Below, piece after piece: positions 7,016-14,249 of a DNA stretch of 20,302 nucleotides (positions within the stretch are counted from its first letter, which is position 1; the number at the start of each line of letters is the position of its first letter). A program made the translations under genes and the position numbers. Origin of the DNA: CAZXMB01 sp964641715 (GTDB lineage: Bacteria; Desulfobacterota; BSN033; UBA1163); assembly GCA_964641715.1 (NCBI GenBank), contig CAZXMB010000038.1:1-20302 (forward strand), in the 5' to 3' direction. The notes beneath the pieces are model-generated. The model was given only the letters and a program-made list of their open reading frames with translations. It made no database searches and had not been told where the DNA came from.

Positions 7016-7714
7016 ATGAGAAGACTGGTGATTAAAAGAAACAAGACGATGCGAAGGAAGATTTATGAATATCTCAGGGATAAACTCCTGAGCGGAGAGA
7101 TCCCTCCTCATGAGCATCTCGTTGAGACGAAGATAGCAGAGGAGATCGGAACTTCAAGGACACCGGTGAGAGAGGCTCTTCACAGTCTGGAATTGGAGGG
7201 AATCATTGAATCTGTTCCAAGAGTGGGTTATGTGGTCAAACCCCTGTGCGAGGAAGAGGTGGAGGAGATATGTGAGATCCGGGGGGCGATCGAGGGGCTG
7301 GCCACCCGCTGGGCAATGGAGAAGGCTCATCAAAGATTGATTGAGGATTTGGAAAAGAATATTTTCATCTCGGAGGAGAAGGCTTCGCAGGGAGATCCGA
7401 AAGCCTTTATCGAACTCGACGCTCAATTCCATGAGAGTATCGCGAGGCTAAGCGGGAGCAAACGTTTACTGGATCTGGGGCAGACGTTGAGGCGACACAT
7501 GTTGAGGTACAGGATTCAGAGCATCTATTCGATCGACAATGTCCTCAGGGCAATCCAGGGCCACCGAGGCATCCTTGAGGCAATTAAAATGGGCGATGTG
7601 AAAGAGGTGAACAGGGCGATCCAGTGCCACCTCGATCAGTCCAAGAAGGATATATTGAGATATGCCTTTAAAGAGGTTACCCCAAAAAGAGAGGATGAAC
7701 ACAAACGCATTTAA
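7016..7714 (+). CDS. GntR-family transcriptional regulator, FadR/FCD subfamily
   Basis: The 232-residue protein has an N-terminal winged helix (about residues 12-76, with RDKLLSGEIPPHEHLVETKIAEEIGTSRTPVREALHSLE) and a C-terminal all-helical FCD domain (about 80-215). Asp135, His139, His183 and His205 match the metal-binding residues of FCD domains, which in known members hold a divalent metal that contacts a carboxylate ligand. It stands between the divergent Pad-like operon and a TRAP transporter operon on its own strand, so it most likely controls both in response to a small organic acid. The ligand is unknown. No ribosome-binding site precedes the ATG. An alternative ATG at 7049 would remove eleven basic residues and also lacks one. 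Confidence 0.88.
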   Translation: MRRLVIKRNKTMRRKIYEYLRDKLLSGEIPPHEHLVETKIAEEIGTSRTPVREALHSLELEGIIESVPRVGYVVKPLCEEEVEEICEIRGAIEGLATRWAMEKAHQRLIEDLEKNIFISEEKASQGDPKAFIELDAQFHESIARLSGSKRLLDLGQTLRRHMLRYRIQSIYSIDNVLRAIQGHRGILEAIKMGDVKEVNRAIQCHLDQSKKDILRYAFKEVTPKREDEHKRI

Positions 7715-7780
7715 TTTTTTTCGTATTGTCATTTTAAGCGATATCGAAACAATCTCGTTCTGAAGAAGGGAGAGTGCTTC

Positions 7781-8275
7781 ATGAAGACCTTCTGGTCGGT
7801 CTTCGATAAATTGGTTGACGCCATGGCGGCTCTGGCCGGGGCCATTTTGATCTTTATCACGGCTGCTGTCTGTTATACCATCGGCATGCGATTTCTATTT
7901 ACGAAGACGACCATATGGATCATCCCGATCACCGAATATGCCTTGTTGTGGATCGTCTTTCTTGCGACCACCTGGCTTTTGAGAGAGAAGGGTCATATTA
8001 CAACGGATATCCTGTACGCCCATCTCAATGAGAAGGCGAAAGGGAACCTCAACTGCATCATGTTTACTGCCGGGGGATTGACCTGTGCGGCCCTGTTCTT
8101 CTTCGGGGTCCTTTATATGGTTGACTGTATGATTAACCAGGTAACGGATGTAAGGGCTATTACTGTTCCCAAATCGGTTGTTTTCGGGATTATTCCAATG
8201 GGCAGTATCCTTCTTACCCTCCAGTTCTTCAGGATGGCATGGAGGAGTGTAATCAATATGAGAACGGGAAAGTAA
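7781..8275 (+). CDS. dctQ: TRAP transporter small membrane subunit DctQ (system 1)
   Basis: The 164-residue membrane protein has four predicted hydrophobic helices (about residues 14-36, 46-66, 90-112 and 130-150). It carries the DctQ pattern in which EYALLWIVFLATTWLLREKGHITTDIL joins helix 2 to a basic and histidine-containing loop. It pairs with the DctM permease to form the membrane part of a sodium-driven tripartite carrier for carboxylates. AAGGGAGAG precedes the ATG at a good distance. The gene follows the GntR regulator by 66 bases and precedes dctM by three, so the three are probably co-transcribed. Confidence 0.88.
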   Translation: MKTFWSVFDKLVDAMAALAGAILIFITAAVCYTIGMRFLFTKTTIWIIPITEYALLWIVFLATTWLLREKGHITTDILYAHLNEKAKGNLNCIMFTAGGLTCAALFFFGVLYMVDCMINQVTDVRAITVPKSVVFGIIPMGSILLTLQFFRMAWRSVINMRTGK

Positions 8276-8278
8276 CCC

Positions 8279-9598
8279 ATGGAATGGTGGCTGGTGATTT
8301 CATTGCTTTTTGGCGGGATGGTCCTGTTATTGCTCACCAACCTGCCCGTTGCCTTTGCCTTTCTCGTGGTCAATCTGGTCGCTGCCTATTTTTTCCTGGG
8401 CGGGATCCCCGGTCTGATCGGAGTCGTCACAGGAGTTTTTACTTCCATTACGACCTTTACGCTTCTCCCTGTCCCCTTCTTCATCCTGATGGGTGAACTG
8501 ATATTTCATTCCGGCCTCGGGCTCAATGCGATCAATGTGCTTGATAAATGGCTTGGCAGGCTCCGGGGCCGGCTTTCCATCCTGGCGATCATGATGGGGG
8601 TCATTATAGGTGCGTTAAGTGGCTCCACGATTGCAACGTGTGCTCTTCTTGGCACCATCCTGCTTCCTGACATGCTGAAAAGAGGCTACAGCAAGAGGAT
8701 GAGTCTCGGTCCGCTCATGGGAGTCGGTACGGTGGATGCGCTGATTCCTCCCAATGCCCTGACCGTGGTGCTCGCGAGTCTTGCTGGCATTGATGTGGGT
8801 CAACTCCTGATCGCGGGCATCGTGCCAGGGATCATCATGTCCGGGCTCTACATCGTCTATGTCTTATTATGGTGTCGCTTCAGGCCTGAAGAAGCACCTC
8901 TTTATGATGTGCCCCATACCCCTTGGAGAGAGAAGGTGCTGGCCACCCTTCAATATCTGATCCCTCTCGGCCTCATCGTCTTCATGGTGATCGGTTTCAT
9001 CTTTTTAGGTGTGGCCACCCCCACAGAAGCCGCGGCAACAGGAACATTAGGGTCATTTATCTTAGCCCTCCTTTACAGGCGTTTAAACTGGAAGATCATC
9101 AAAAAGTCGGTGATGGGTACGGTTAAAGTCACCGTAATGATCTTCATGATCATCATTGTCTCAAGCACCTACGGTGAAATATTGGCCTTCACCGGTGCGG
9201 CCTCAGGCATGACGAATTTCATCACCCATCTCAACATTCCACCGGTTATGATACTGATCGGAATGTTGCTGGTCATCCTGATCCTCGGCTGCTTCATGGA
9301 AACCGTTGCCATTATGATGATCACCATCCCGATCTATATGCCTGTGATCAATGCCTTCGGTTATAATACGGTCTGGTTCGGCGTGCTGATGCTCATTGCC
9401 CTGGAGACGGGTTTGATTACTCCTCCCTTTGGCGTTACCCTCTTTGTGATGAAGGGAGTGGCCCCTCCGGAGATTACGATGTCTGATATCTGGAAAGCGG
9501 TCACTCCCTATGTGACCGTGGATATATTATGTATTGCCCTTGTCATAGCCATGCCAATATTGGCGACTTTTATTCCAGGCCTTATGGGAATGAAATGA
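8279..9598 (+). CDS. dctM: TRAP transporter large permease DctM (system 1)
   Basis: The 439-residue protein is very hydrophobic throughout, with about a dozen membrane segments, and belongs to the DctM family that carries the substrate and sodium path. Recognisable stretches are PFFILMGELIFHSGL (about residue 63), GALSGSTIATCALLGTILLP (about 104), DALIPPNALTVVLA, GVATPTEAAATG and ETGLITPPFGVTLFVMKG. The usual GTLGxLIPPS of this family is GTVDALIPPN here, a small difference that may reflect the substrate group. It starts three bases after dctQ and is followed, after a 109-bp purine-rich gap, by the binding-protein gene. Confidence 0.9.
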   Translation: MEWWLVISLLFGGMVLLLLTNLPVAFAFLVVNLVAAYFFLGGIPGLIGVVTGVFTSITTFTLLPVPFFILMGELIFHSGLGLNAINVLDKWLGRLRGRLSILAIMMGVIIGALSGSTIATCALLGTILLPDMLKRGYSKRMSLGPLMGVGTVDALIPPNALTVVLASLAGIDVGQLLIAGIVPGIIMSGLYIVYVLLWCRFRPEEAPLYDVPHTPWREKVLATLQYLIPLGLIVFMVIGFIFLGVATPTEAAATGTLGSFILALLYRRLNWKIIKKSVMGTVKVTVMIFMIIIVSSTYGEILAFTGAASGMTNFITHLNIPPVMILIGMLLVILILGCFMETVAIMMITIPIYMPVINAFGYNTVWFGVLMLIALETGLITPPFGVTLFVMKGVAPPEITMSDIWKAVTPYVTVDILCIALVIAMPILATFIPGLMGMK

Positions 9599-9621
9599 AA
9601 GCAGGAAAGGAGGGATAAGGA

Positions 9622-9649
9622 ACGAAGGACGAGAGACGAGGGACGATGA
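9622..9649 (+). repeat. Four tandem 7-bp repeats
   Basis: ACGAAGG, ACGAGAG, ACGAGGG and ACGATGA follow one another without gaps between dctM and dctP. The array is purine-rich and lies about 60 bases before the dctP start, inside the probable transcript. Similar purine-rich GACGAG tracts are common in intergenic DNA of related bacteria; I infer no function. Confidence 0.6.
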
Positions 9650-9707
9650 AGTGTCGGGTCATGAATTAAGAGAATTCAACCAAATGAACAAAAGGAAGGA
9701 GGAAAAG

Positions 9708-10709
9708 ATGAAGAAGAGAGTGGGTTTTTTGTTTTTTATGGTATTTTTCGTATTGGCTATGTGGGTCATGCAATCTGGGATGGCTGAAGCTCAAACCACG
9801 CTGAAGGCAGTAACCGCATGGCCAAAGATAGCCAGCGAGTATAAGGCATTTACAACCTTCACAGACCTGGTGGACCAGATGGTGGCAAAGAAATATCCCG
9901 GAGAGTTGAAGATCCAGTATATCGGAGGACCGGAGGCAGTCAAGACACCCGAACAGGTCCCGGCCTTACAGCGCGGCATGGTGGATATGGTATATACGTC
10001 AAGCGCTTACTATACCAATGTCCTTCCGGAAATTGATGGCTTAAAACTGACCAATTATACACCTCCGGAAGAGAGGGCGAAGGGCGCTCTGGCCTTTCTT
10101 AATGACCTCCATGAGAAGAAACTGGGTATCTACTATTTAGCCAGGATCGGACTTGATACAAAATTTCACCTCTATCTTAAAGGGAAGACCATAAAGACTG
10201 CTGACCTTAAGGGGTTGAACATTCGAGTCTCCCCCCTGTATCTTCAGGCCATCAAAGGGCTCGGAGGTAACCCCGTGGTCATCCCGCCCACGGAAGTCTA
10301 TGCCGCCCTCGAAAGGAATGTGGTTGACGGATATTGCTGGCCTGCAGTCGGAATCCGGGATTGGGGCTGGCAAAAGCAGACCCAATATGTGGTGGAACCC
10401 GGTTTTTATAATGTTCCGAACCCGCTCCTCATTAACTTGAAGGTATGGAATCAGTTGCCACAGAAGCTCAGGGATCTCCTCACCGAAGCCGCCATAGAAG
10501 CAGAGAAAAAGGTGGTGGCTCTATTTGATGACCTTGCCAAAAAGGAGCGACCTATCCTCCTCAAGGAGGGGATTCAGGTCATTGACCTTCCCCCTGCCGA
10601 GAAGGAAAAGTTTTTGAGGATTGCCTATGATGAGGGATGGAAGGATGTTCTGGGGAAGAAGCCTGTGGAAGGGGCTAAATTAAAAGAGTTGCTCACCAAG
10701 AAAAATTAA
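9708..10709 (+). CDS. dctP: TRAP transporter periplasmic binding protein DctP (system 1)
   Basis: The 333-residue protein begins with a signal peptide (MKKRVGFLFF and a long hydrophobic stretch, likely cut after AEA at about residue 28). The mature part is a DctP-type solute receptor. It includes DLKGLNIRVSP with Arg173, the arginine that in this family clamps a substrate carboxylate, followed by the typical GNPVVIPPTEVYAALERNVVDG segment. It would capture an organic acid in the periplasm and deliver it to the preceding DctQM pair. The ATG at 9708 follows AAGGAAGGAGG at proper spacing. A GTG at 9651 would add 19 hydrophilic residues before the signal peptide and is rejected. A strong hairpin follows the stop. 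Confidence 0.9.
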   Translation: MKKRVGFLFFMVFFVLAMWVMQSGMAEAQTTLKAVTAWPKIASEYKAFTTFTDLVDQMVAKKYPGELKIQYIGGPEAVKTPEQVPALQRGMVDMVYTSSAYYTNVLPEIDGLKLTNYTPPEERAKGALAFLNDLHEKKLGIYYLARIGLDTKFHLYLKGKTIKTADLKGLNIRVSPLYLQAIKGLGGNPVVIPPTEVYAALERNVVDGYCWPAVGIRDWGWQKQTQYVVEPGFYNVPNPLLINLKVWNQLPQKLRDLLTEAAIEAEKKVVALFDDLAKKERPILLKEGIQVIDLPPAEKEKFLRIAYDEGWKDVLGKKPVEGAKLKELLTKKN

Positions 10710-10721
10710 TTTTCAGAGATG

Positions 10722-10765
10722 GGGATCAGAGGAGGGGATGAATTCATTCCCTCCCTGATCCCTTT
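10722..10765 (+). terminator. Long hairpin with T-run after dctP
   Basis: GGGATCAG, GGAGGG and ATGAA (10722-10742) pair with TTCAT, CCCTCC and CTGATCCC (10743-10762), leaving only a bulge and one mismatch. TTT and a pyrimidine-rich run follow. It should end or reduce transcription after the TRAP operon, before the lipoprotein gene. Confidence 0.7.
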
Positions 10766-10783
10766 CCTCGTTCGAGTGCGAAG

Positions 10784-11452
10784 ATGAAAAAAATTCTTAT
10801 TCTTTTCATGGCCCTGGTTTTTATTTCCTGTGGCCGTAGCCCTGAGGGAAAAGACCTCGAAATGGATGGGAAGAGATTGATCTCAACAAAACCTCCTTTC
10901 ACTTCAGTCTTACCTTCGGAATTCCTCTTGGCCCATTCTACGACGGTTGAATACCCGAAAGAGAGTTCCAGGACCCGGTCTTATTTCTTTTTCAAAGAGA
11001 AGGAGAAGCGGGTTGAAGAGATGCTGATTCTTCAGATTGCGGATAAGACCAACCCACAGGCAGGACCCATCACGGTCCCCTCTTTGAAACCGGATACGGA
11101 GAGGAGGATGTATTCGGATGGAAAAATGAAAAGGGGTGAATTGGAAATAGAGTACCTGATCCAGTCGATCCTCTGGAACCCGGATGCGCCTTCCCTTCAG
11201 CCCATTATTAAAAAAGGAATGGTGATCCCCCCTCACTGGGCCTTCCAGGGACAGCTGATGTTTAGCTATCTCGGAGAGCATGCTGTTTTTATCCGGTACT
11301 CAAAAGATATCCGCTCCTTTGGCCTGAAGGTTTCACCGGAGGGGAAAGCTCTGGAGAAGGATTTTCTTTCGGGTGAGGAGAGGAAGGCTTATGAAGCATT
11401 CCAAATAAATTTTATGGATATGGCGAATTCCCTTCATTTGAAGAATCCATGA
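10784..11452 (+). CDS. Putative lipoprotein of unknown function
   Basis: I do not recognise this 222-residue protein. It starts MKKILILFMALVFISCG, a short signal peptide ending in a lipobox-like FISC, so Cys16 would be lipid-anchored (Phe at -3 is less usual than Leu). The rest is soluble and charged, with a hydrophobic pattern such as LMFSYLGEHAVFIRYSKD near residue 165. There is no obvious catalytic motif. It lies 74 bases after dctP, behind a terminator-like hairpin, and ends before the convergent flavin-reductase-like gene. The start at 10784 has only a weak purine stretch before it. It might be an envelope accessory of the transport locus, but nothing in the sequence shows this. Confidence 0.65.
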   Translation: MKKILILFMALVFISCGRSPEGKDLEMDGKRLISTKPPFTSVLPSEFLLAHSTTVEYPKESSRTRSYFFFKEKEKRVEEMLILQIADKTNPQAGPITVPSLKPDTERRMYSDGKMKRGELEIEYLIQSILWNPDAPSLQPIIKKGMVIPPHWAFQGQLMFSYLGEHAVFIRYSKDIRSFGLKVSPEGKALEKDFLSGEERKAYEAFQINFMDMANSLHLKNP

Positions 11453-11544
11453 TCTTTCAACCGCATTCTTTTTTTTAGCCAAAAGTATAGGTAAAGTTTT
11501 TAAGTGGAAGCAGAAACTCTTTGAAGCAGTGGTGAACTATAGCC

Positions 11545-12204
11545 TTACCTATTATGTTTGCCCTCAAGGCCTGCGAGTAGGGCCTCATTACTCGCAGGGA
11601 TCACCATTTCGAAGAGTGACTCCACGCTCGTATATTCGTAGTAGCCGAGCCGGGCTAACGGACGAATCCTCAGGATGTCAATATGTCCGTCTGGGCCGAT
11701 GACATCATCTCGGATATGGACCATAACCACACGACCGATGATCACGTCCACGGTACCCATCAGTCCGTTCCCGGGCAGTCTGAGGGTGCTGTGGTGTCTG
11801 CACTCGAACTGAACCGGTGATTCCGCCACCCGGCATGGCTTTACCCGGACGGATGGAACCTTGGTCACGCCGGCTAGGTCAAATTCATCCACCTCCGGGG
11901 GTACCTCTGCTGCAGACCGGGTGACCGCCTCCCGTAGGTCATAGGTGGGCATATTGTAGACGAATTCAGCGGTTTGCTCGACATTGACCACCGTATCCTT
12001 CCGGATGCCCCGGGTGTTCTGGTTGGCGGCGAACATCACATAGGGAGGATCAAAGGTCAGGTTCTGAAACTGGCTATAAGGTGCCAGATTGTGTATCCCG
12101 CCGGAGCTGATCGTGGAGATCCAACCGATAGGCCGGGGGACCACGCAGGATTTAAAAGGGTCGTGAGGAAGGCCATGGTCATTTTTTTCCGGATCATAAT
12201 ACAT
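11545..12204 (-). CDS. Flavin reductase-like FMN-binding split-barrel protein
   Basis: The 219-residue protein belongs to the flavin reductase-like family. It shows the N-terminal signature CVVPRPIGWISTISSGGIHNLAPYSQFQNLTFDPPYVMFAA (about residues 20-60), KDTVVNVEQTAEFVYNMPT in the middle, and the C-terminal GRVVMVHIRDDVI and RPLARLGYYEYT. Family members bind FMN and either reduce it with NAD(P)H or act as small flavoproteins; which applies here cannot be told. The ATG at 12204 follows AGGAGG by seven bases, and a good minus-strand promoter lies about 60 bases upstream. It is a single-gene unit placed between the two TRAP loci and convergent with the lipoprotein gene. An ATAGGTAA copy at 11487 mirrors the TTACCTAT over its stop codon, but the spacing is too wide to be a terminator. 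Confidence 0.82.
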   Translation of the reverse strand: MYYDPEKNDHGLPHDPFKSCVVPRPIGWISTISSGGIHNLAPYSQFQNLTFDPPYVMFAANQNTRGIRKDTVVNVEQTAEFVYNMPTYDLREAVTRSAAEVPPEVDEFDLAGVTKVPSVRVKPCRVAESPVQFECRHHSTLRLPGNGLMGTVDVIIGRVVMVHIRDDVIGPDGHIDILRIRPLARLGYYEYTSVESLFEMVIPASNEALLAGLEGKHNR

Positions 12205-12261
12205 TCATCTTCCTCCTTTTTCTTTTAGAAATGGCTACTGGAATTCTCTTTTCGGCACCCT

Positions 12262-12289
12262 ATTATATTACATTACTTTCAGATTTCAA
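12262..12289 (-). promoter_or_regulatory. Promoter of the flavin-reductase-like gene
   Basis: On the minus strand TTGAAA (12289-12284), a 16-nt spacer and a perfect TATAAT (12267-12262) form a strong sigma-70-type promoter. The expected start of transcription is near 12255, about 50 bases before the ATG at 12204. Confidence 0.6.
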
Positions 12290-12327
12290 AGATTTCTGGG
12301 GTTTTTCAGAACTCCCCCAAAAATGAC

Positions 12328-12355
12328 TTGACAAAATTTTTGTTCCAAATATACT
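12328..12355 (+). promoter_or_regulatory. Promoter of the second TRAP operon
   Basis: TTGACA (12328-12333), 16 bases and TATACT (12350-12355) make a near-consensus promoter on the plus strand, back to back with the flavin-reductase promoter. It lies about 330 bases before the dctP start, so the leader is long and contains a palindromic repeat at 12442-12512. The first 13 bases, TTGACAAAATTTT, are identical to those at the GntR promoter (6978-6990). Confidence 0.55.
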
Positions 12356-12441
12356 TGTTGTGACTTGGACATTAATCATAAAAGGGATAACGGAGACCCT
12401 CATTATAGTGAATGGCCTCAATGATAAGATATGCAAAGGGC

Positions 12442-12512
12442 TGTCACGATGAGTGAAGCAATCCCAGGGATTGCTTCGTCCCCGCATCAAGTACGGGGTC
12501 CTCGCAATGACA
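12442..12512. repeat. Dispersed palindromic repeat of the GAAGCAATCCC type
   Basis: The element is bounded by TGTCA and TGACA. It contains a perfect 11-bp hairpin, GAAGCAATCCC with GGGATTGCTTC (12455-12477), and a second one, CCCCG with CGGGG (12480-12498), next to a CTCGCAATGACA end. I recognise this as the widespread bacterial intergenic repeat whose copies read GTCATTGCGAGG...GAAGCAATC. Only this copy is in the window. Apart from this repeat and the two promoters, the 479-bp gene-free stretch 12205-12683 holds AT-rich sequence and nothing else I can identify. Confidence 0.65.
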
Positions 12513-12683
12513 ACTTTCTTTGTTCGTTACCTATAATTTAAAGGATTGAAATGATTTTTCGCCCGATCAAAGTAAGATTCGATAAAAGGGGCTAATTTTT
12601 TTATAAGGAGGTGATGAAAGGAAAAATTGACCGATCAGGGAAGATACAATTATTTTCAGAAAATATTAAAAGGAGGTTACAAA

Positions 12684-13700
12684 ATGGGACGTGTTAAACT
12701 TATCTCTTTGGTATTATGTTTTTCAATCCTTGGATGGATGTTCATTGTTTCCCCGGCTTCTGCACAGGTAAAACTCAATTACTCGATCTTCTTTCCACAA
12801 CCTGCACCCCAAGCCCAAGTGGCAACGGATTGGGCTAAGGAGATCGAGAAGAGGACGGGTGGAAAGGTCCAGATCACCATGTTTTACGGGGGGACGCTGA
12901 CCCCTGCTGACAAATGTTATGATGGCGTGGTGAAGGGAATTTCAGATATTGGATTTTCAGTCCTTGCATACACAAGAGGCAAATTCCCCTTGACAGAAGT
13001 TTCTGACCTGCCTTTGAATATTAAGAGTGGCCTGGTTGCTACGAAAGTGATCAACGAATATTACAAGAAGTTTAAACCCAAGGAATTCGATGGAGTTACG
13101 GTGATGTACCTCCATGGACATGGACCTGGAATCCTCCATACCAAGAAGCCCGTTTATAAACTTGAAGACCTAAAGGGAATGAAGATTCGCTGTACAGGTA
13201 TGGCCGCCAAGATCGTAGGAGCTCTTGGAGCTACTCCTGTAGCCATGCCTATGCCCGAAACATACGATGCCTTAAGCAAAGGCGTGGTTGAAGGTTCGAT
13301 GGCACCTCAGGAGGCCCTGAGGACTTGGAAATGGGGAGAAGTGGTCAAATTTACCACAGAAAATTTTGGCTCCTCCTATAGCACAGGGTTCTTTGTGGTT
13401 ATGAACAAGAACAAATGGAATGCCCTTCCTTCAGAATTACAGAAGATAATCGAAAAAGTTAATGAGGAATATATTGTGAAGCAAGGAAATACTTGGGATG
13501 AGGTCGATAAAGCCGGAAGGGAAGCGACCCTAAAATTAGGGAATAAGATCATCTCTCTTTCTGCGGACGAGGATCAGAGGTGGGAAAAGATGGTGAGGCC
13601 CCTCTTGGATGGATACAAGAAGGCTATGAAAGAGAAGGGCCTGCCCGGGGAAGAGGTCTTAAGTTTCTATTTGCAGGCCATCTATAAATATCAGAAGTGA
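12684..13700 (+). CDS. dctP: TRAP transporter periplasmic binding protein DctP (system 2)
   Basis: The 338-residue protein has a signal peptide (MGRVKLISLVLCFSILGW, probably cut after ASA at residue 27). The mature receptor is of the DctP family. LEDLKGMKIRCTG holds Arg169, the carboxylate-clamping position, followed by TPVAMPMPETYDALSKGVVEGS. Sequence similarity to the system 1 receptor is limited to family motifs, so the two probably bind different acids. The ATG at 12684 follows AGGAGGT at good spacing; a TTG at 12627 that would extend the frame is rejected because it places 19 residues before the signal peptide. It is the first gene of the second TRAP operon, and a terminator-like hairpin separates it from dctQ. 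Confidence 0.9.
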   Translation: MGRVKLISLVLCFSILGWMFIVSPASAQVKLNYSIFFPQPAPQAQVATDWAKEIEKRTGGKVQITMFYGGTLTPADKCYDGVVKGISDIGFSVLAYTRGKFPLTEVSDLPLNIKSGLVATKVINEYYKKFKPKEFDGVTVMYLHGHGPGILHTKKPVYKLEDLKGMKIRCTGMAAKIVGALGATPVAMPMPETYDALSKGVVEGSMAPQEALRTWKWGEVVKFTTENFGSSYSTGFFVVMNKNKWNALPSELQKIIEKVNEEYIVKQGNTWDEVDKAGREATLKLGNKIISLSADEDQRWEKMVRPLLDGYKKAMKEKGLPGEEVLSFYLQAIYKYQK

Positions 13701-13709
13701 TTCAAGTGA

Positions 13710-13743
13710 AAGGGGAGGAGATGGAAGGTCTCTTCCCCTTTTT
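13710..13743 (+). terminator. Terminator-like hairpin between dctP and dctQ (system 2)
   Basis: AAGGGGAGGAGA (13710-13721) pairs with TCTCTTCCCCTT (13729-13740) with one G-T pair, around a seven-base loop, and the sequence continues TTT. It lies within the operon, so it may act as a partial terminator or as a 3' end that protects the binding-protein message and lets it be made in excess over the membrane subunits. Confidence 0.6.
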
Positions 13744-13766
13744 CGTCTTGAGGAGGATAGAAACTC

Positions 13767-14249
13767 GTGGAGGGTTTTTTAAATAAAATAGGGGGATTTA
13801 CTCGAATCCTCAACATCATTGCTGGAATTGCCCTGACATTCATGATGCTCATCACCGTCCTCGATGTCGTTTTAAGGTATTTTAGAATGCCTATTGTGGG
13901 GACTTACGAATTAGTAGCCTTTTCTGGGGCTGTTGTTATTGGGTTTGCCGTACCTTTAACCTCCTGGGTGAGGGGACATATCTATGTCGATTTTATTATT
14001 TCAAGGTTTCCTCAAAAGATTAGAAATTCCTTTAACTTCGTCACAAGATGTCTGGTGATATGGCTGTTCCTGATGATCGGCTGGAACTTAATCCTGTATG
14101 GAATGGATTTACAAAAATCAGGAGAAGTCTCACTGACATTGCAGGTGCCTTTCTATCCCGTAGCCTACGGGATTGGTATTTGCTGTTTTATCCAGTGCCT
14201 GGTGATAGGGTGTGATATTTTGAAGATTTTTTGGGGGAAATATGAGTGA
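13767..14249 (+). CDS. dctQ: TRAP transporter small membrane subunit DctQ (system 2)
   Basis: The 160-residue protein has four hydrophobic helices (about residues 13-36, 44-67, 88-110 and 127-149) with the DctQ pattern VVLRYFRMPIVGTYELVAF and SWVRGHIYVDFI. It is the small partner of the DctM permease encoded next. The start is a GTG at 13767, preceded by AGGAGG ten bases upstream; no ATG stands near. The stop overlaps the start of dctM by eight bases, which implies coupled translation. Confidence 0.88.
   Translation: MEGFLNKIGGFTRILNIIAGIALTFMMLITVLDVVLRYFRMPIVGTYELVAFSGAVVIGFAVPLTSWVRGHIYVDFIISRFPQKIRNSFNFVTRCLVIWLFLMIGWNLILYGMDLQKSGEVSLTLQVPFYPVAYGIGICCFIQCLVIGCDILKIFWGKYE

Noticed and set aside
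9651..9707. Extended dctP (system 1) from the GTG at 9651
   Set aside because: It would put 19 charged residues before the signal peptide; the ATG at 9708 has a good ribosome-binding site.
11487..11552. ATAGGTAA / TTACCTAT inverted repeat as terminator between convergent genes
   Set aside because: The arms are only eight bases long and 50 bases apart, with no T-run, so a stable hairpin is unlikely.
12263..12490. 75-residue minus-strand open frame in the gene-free stretch
   Set aside because: It runs over the dispersed repeat and both promoters, lacks a ribosome-binding site and resembles no protein.
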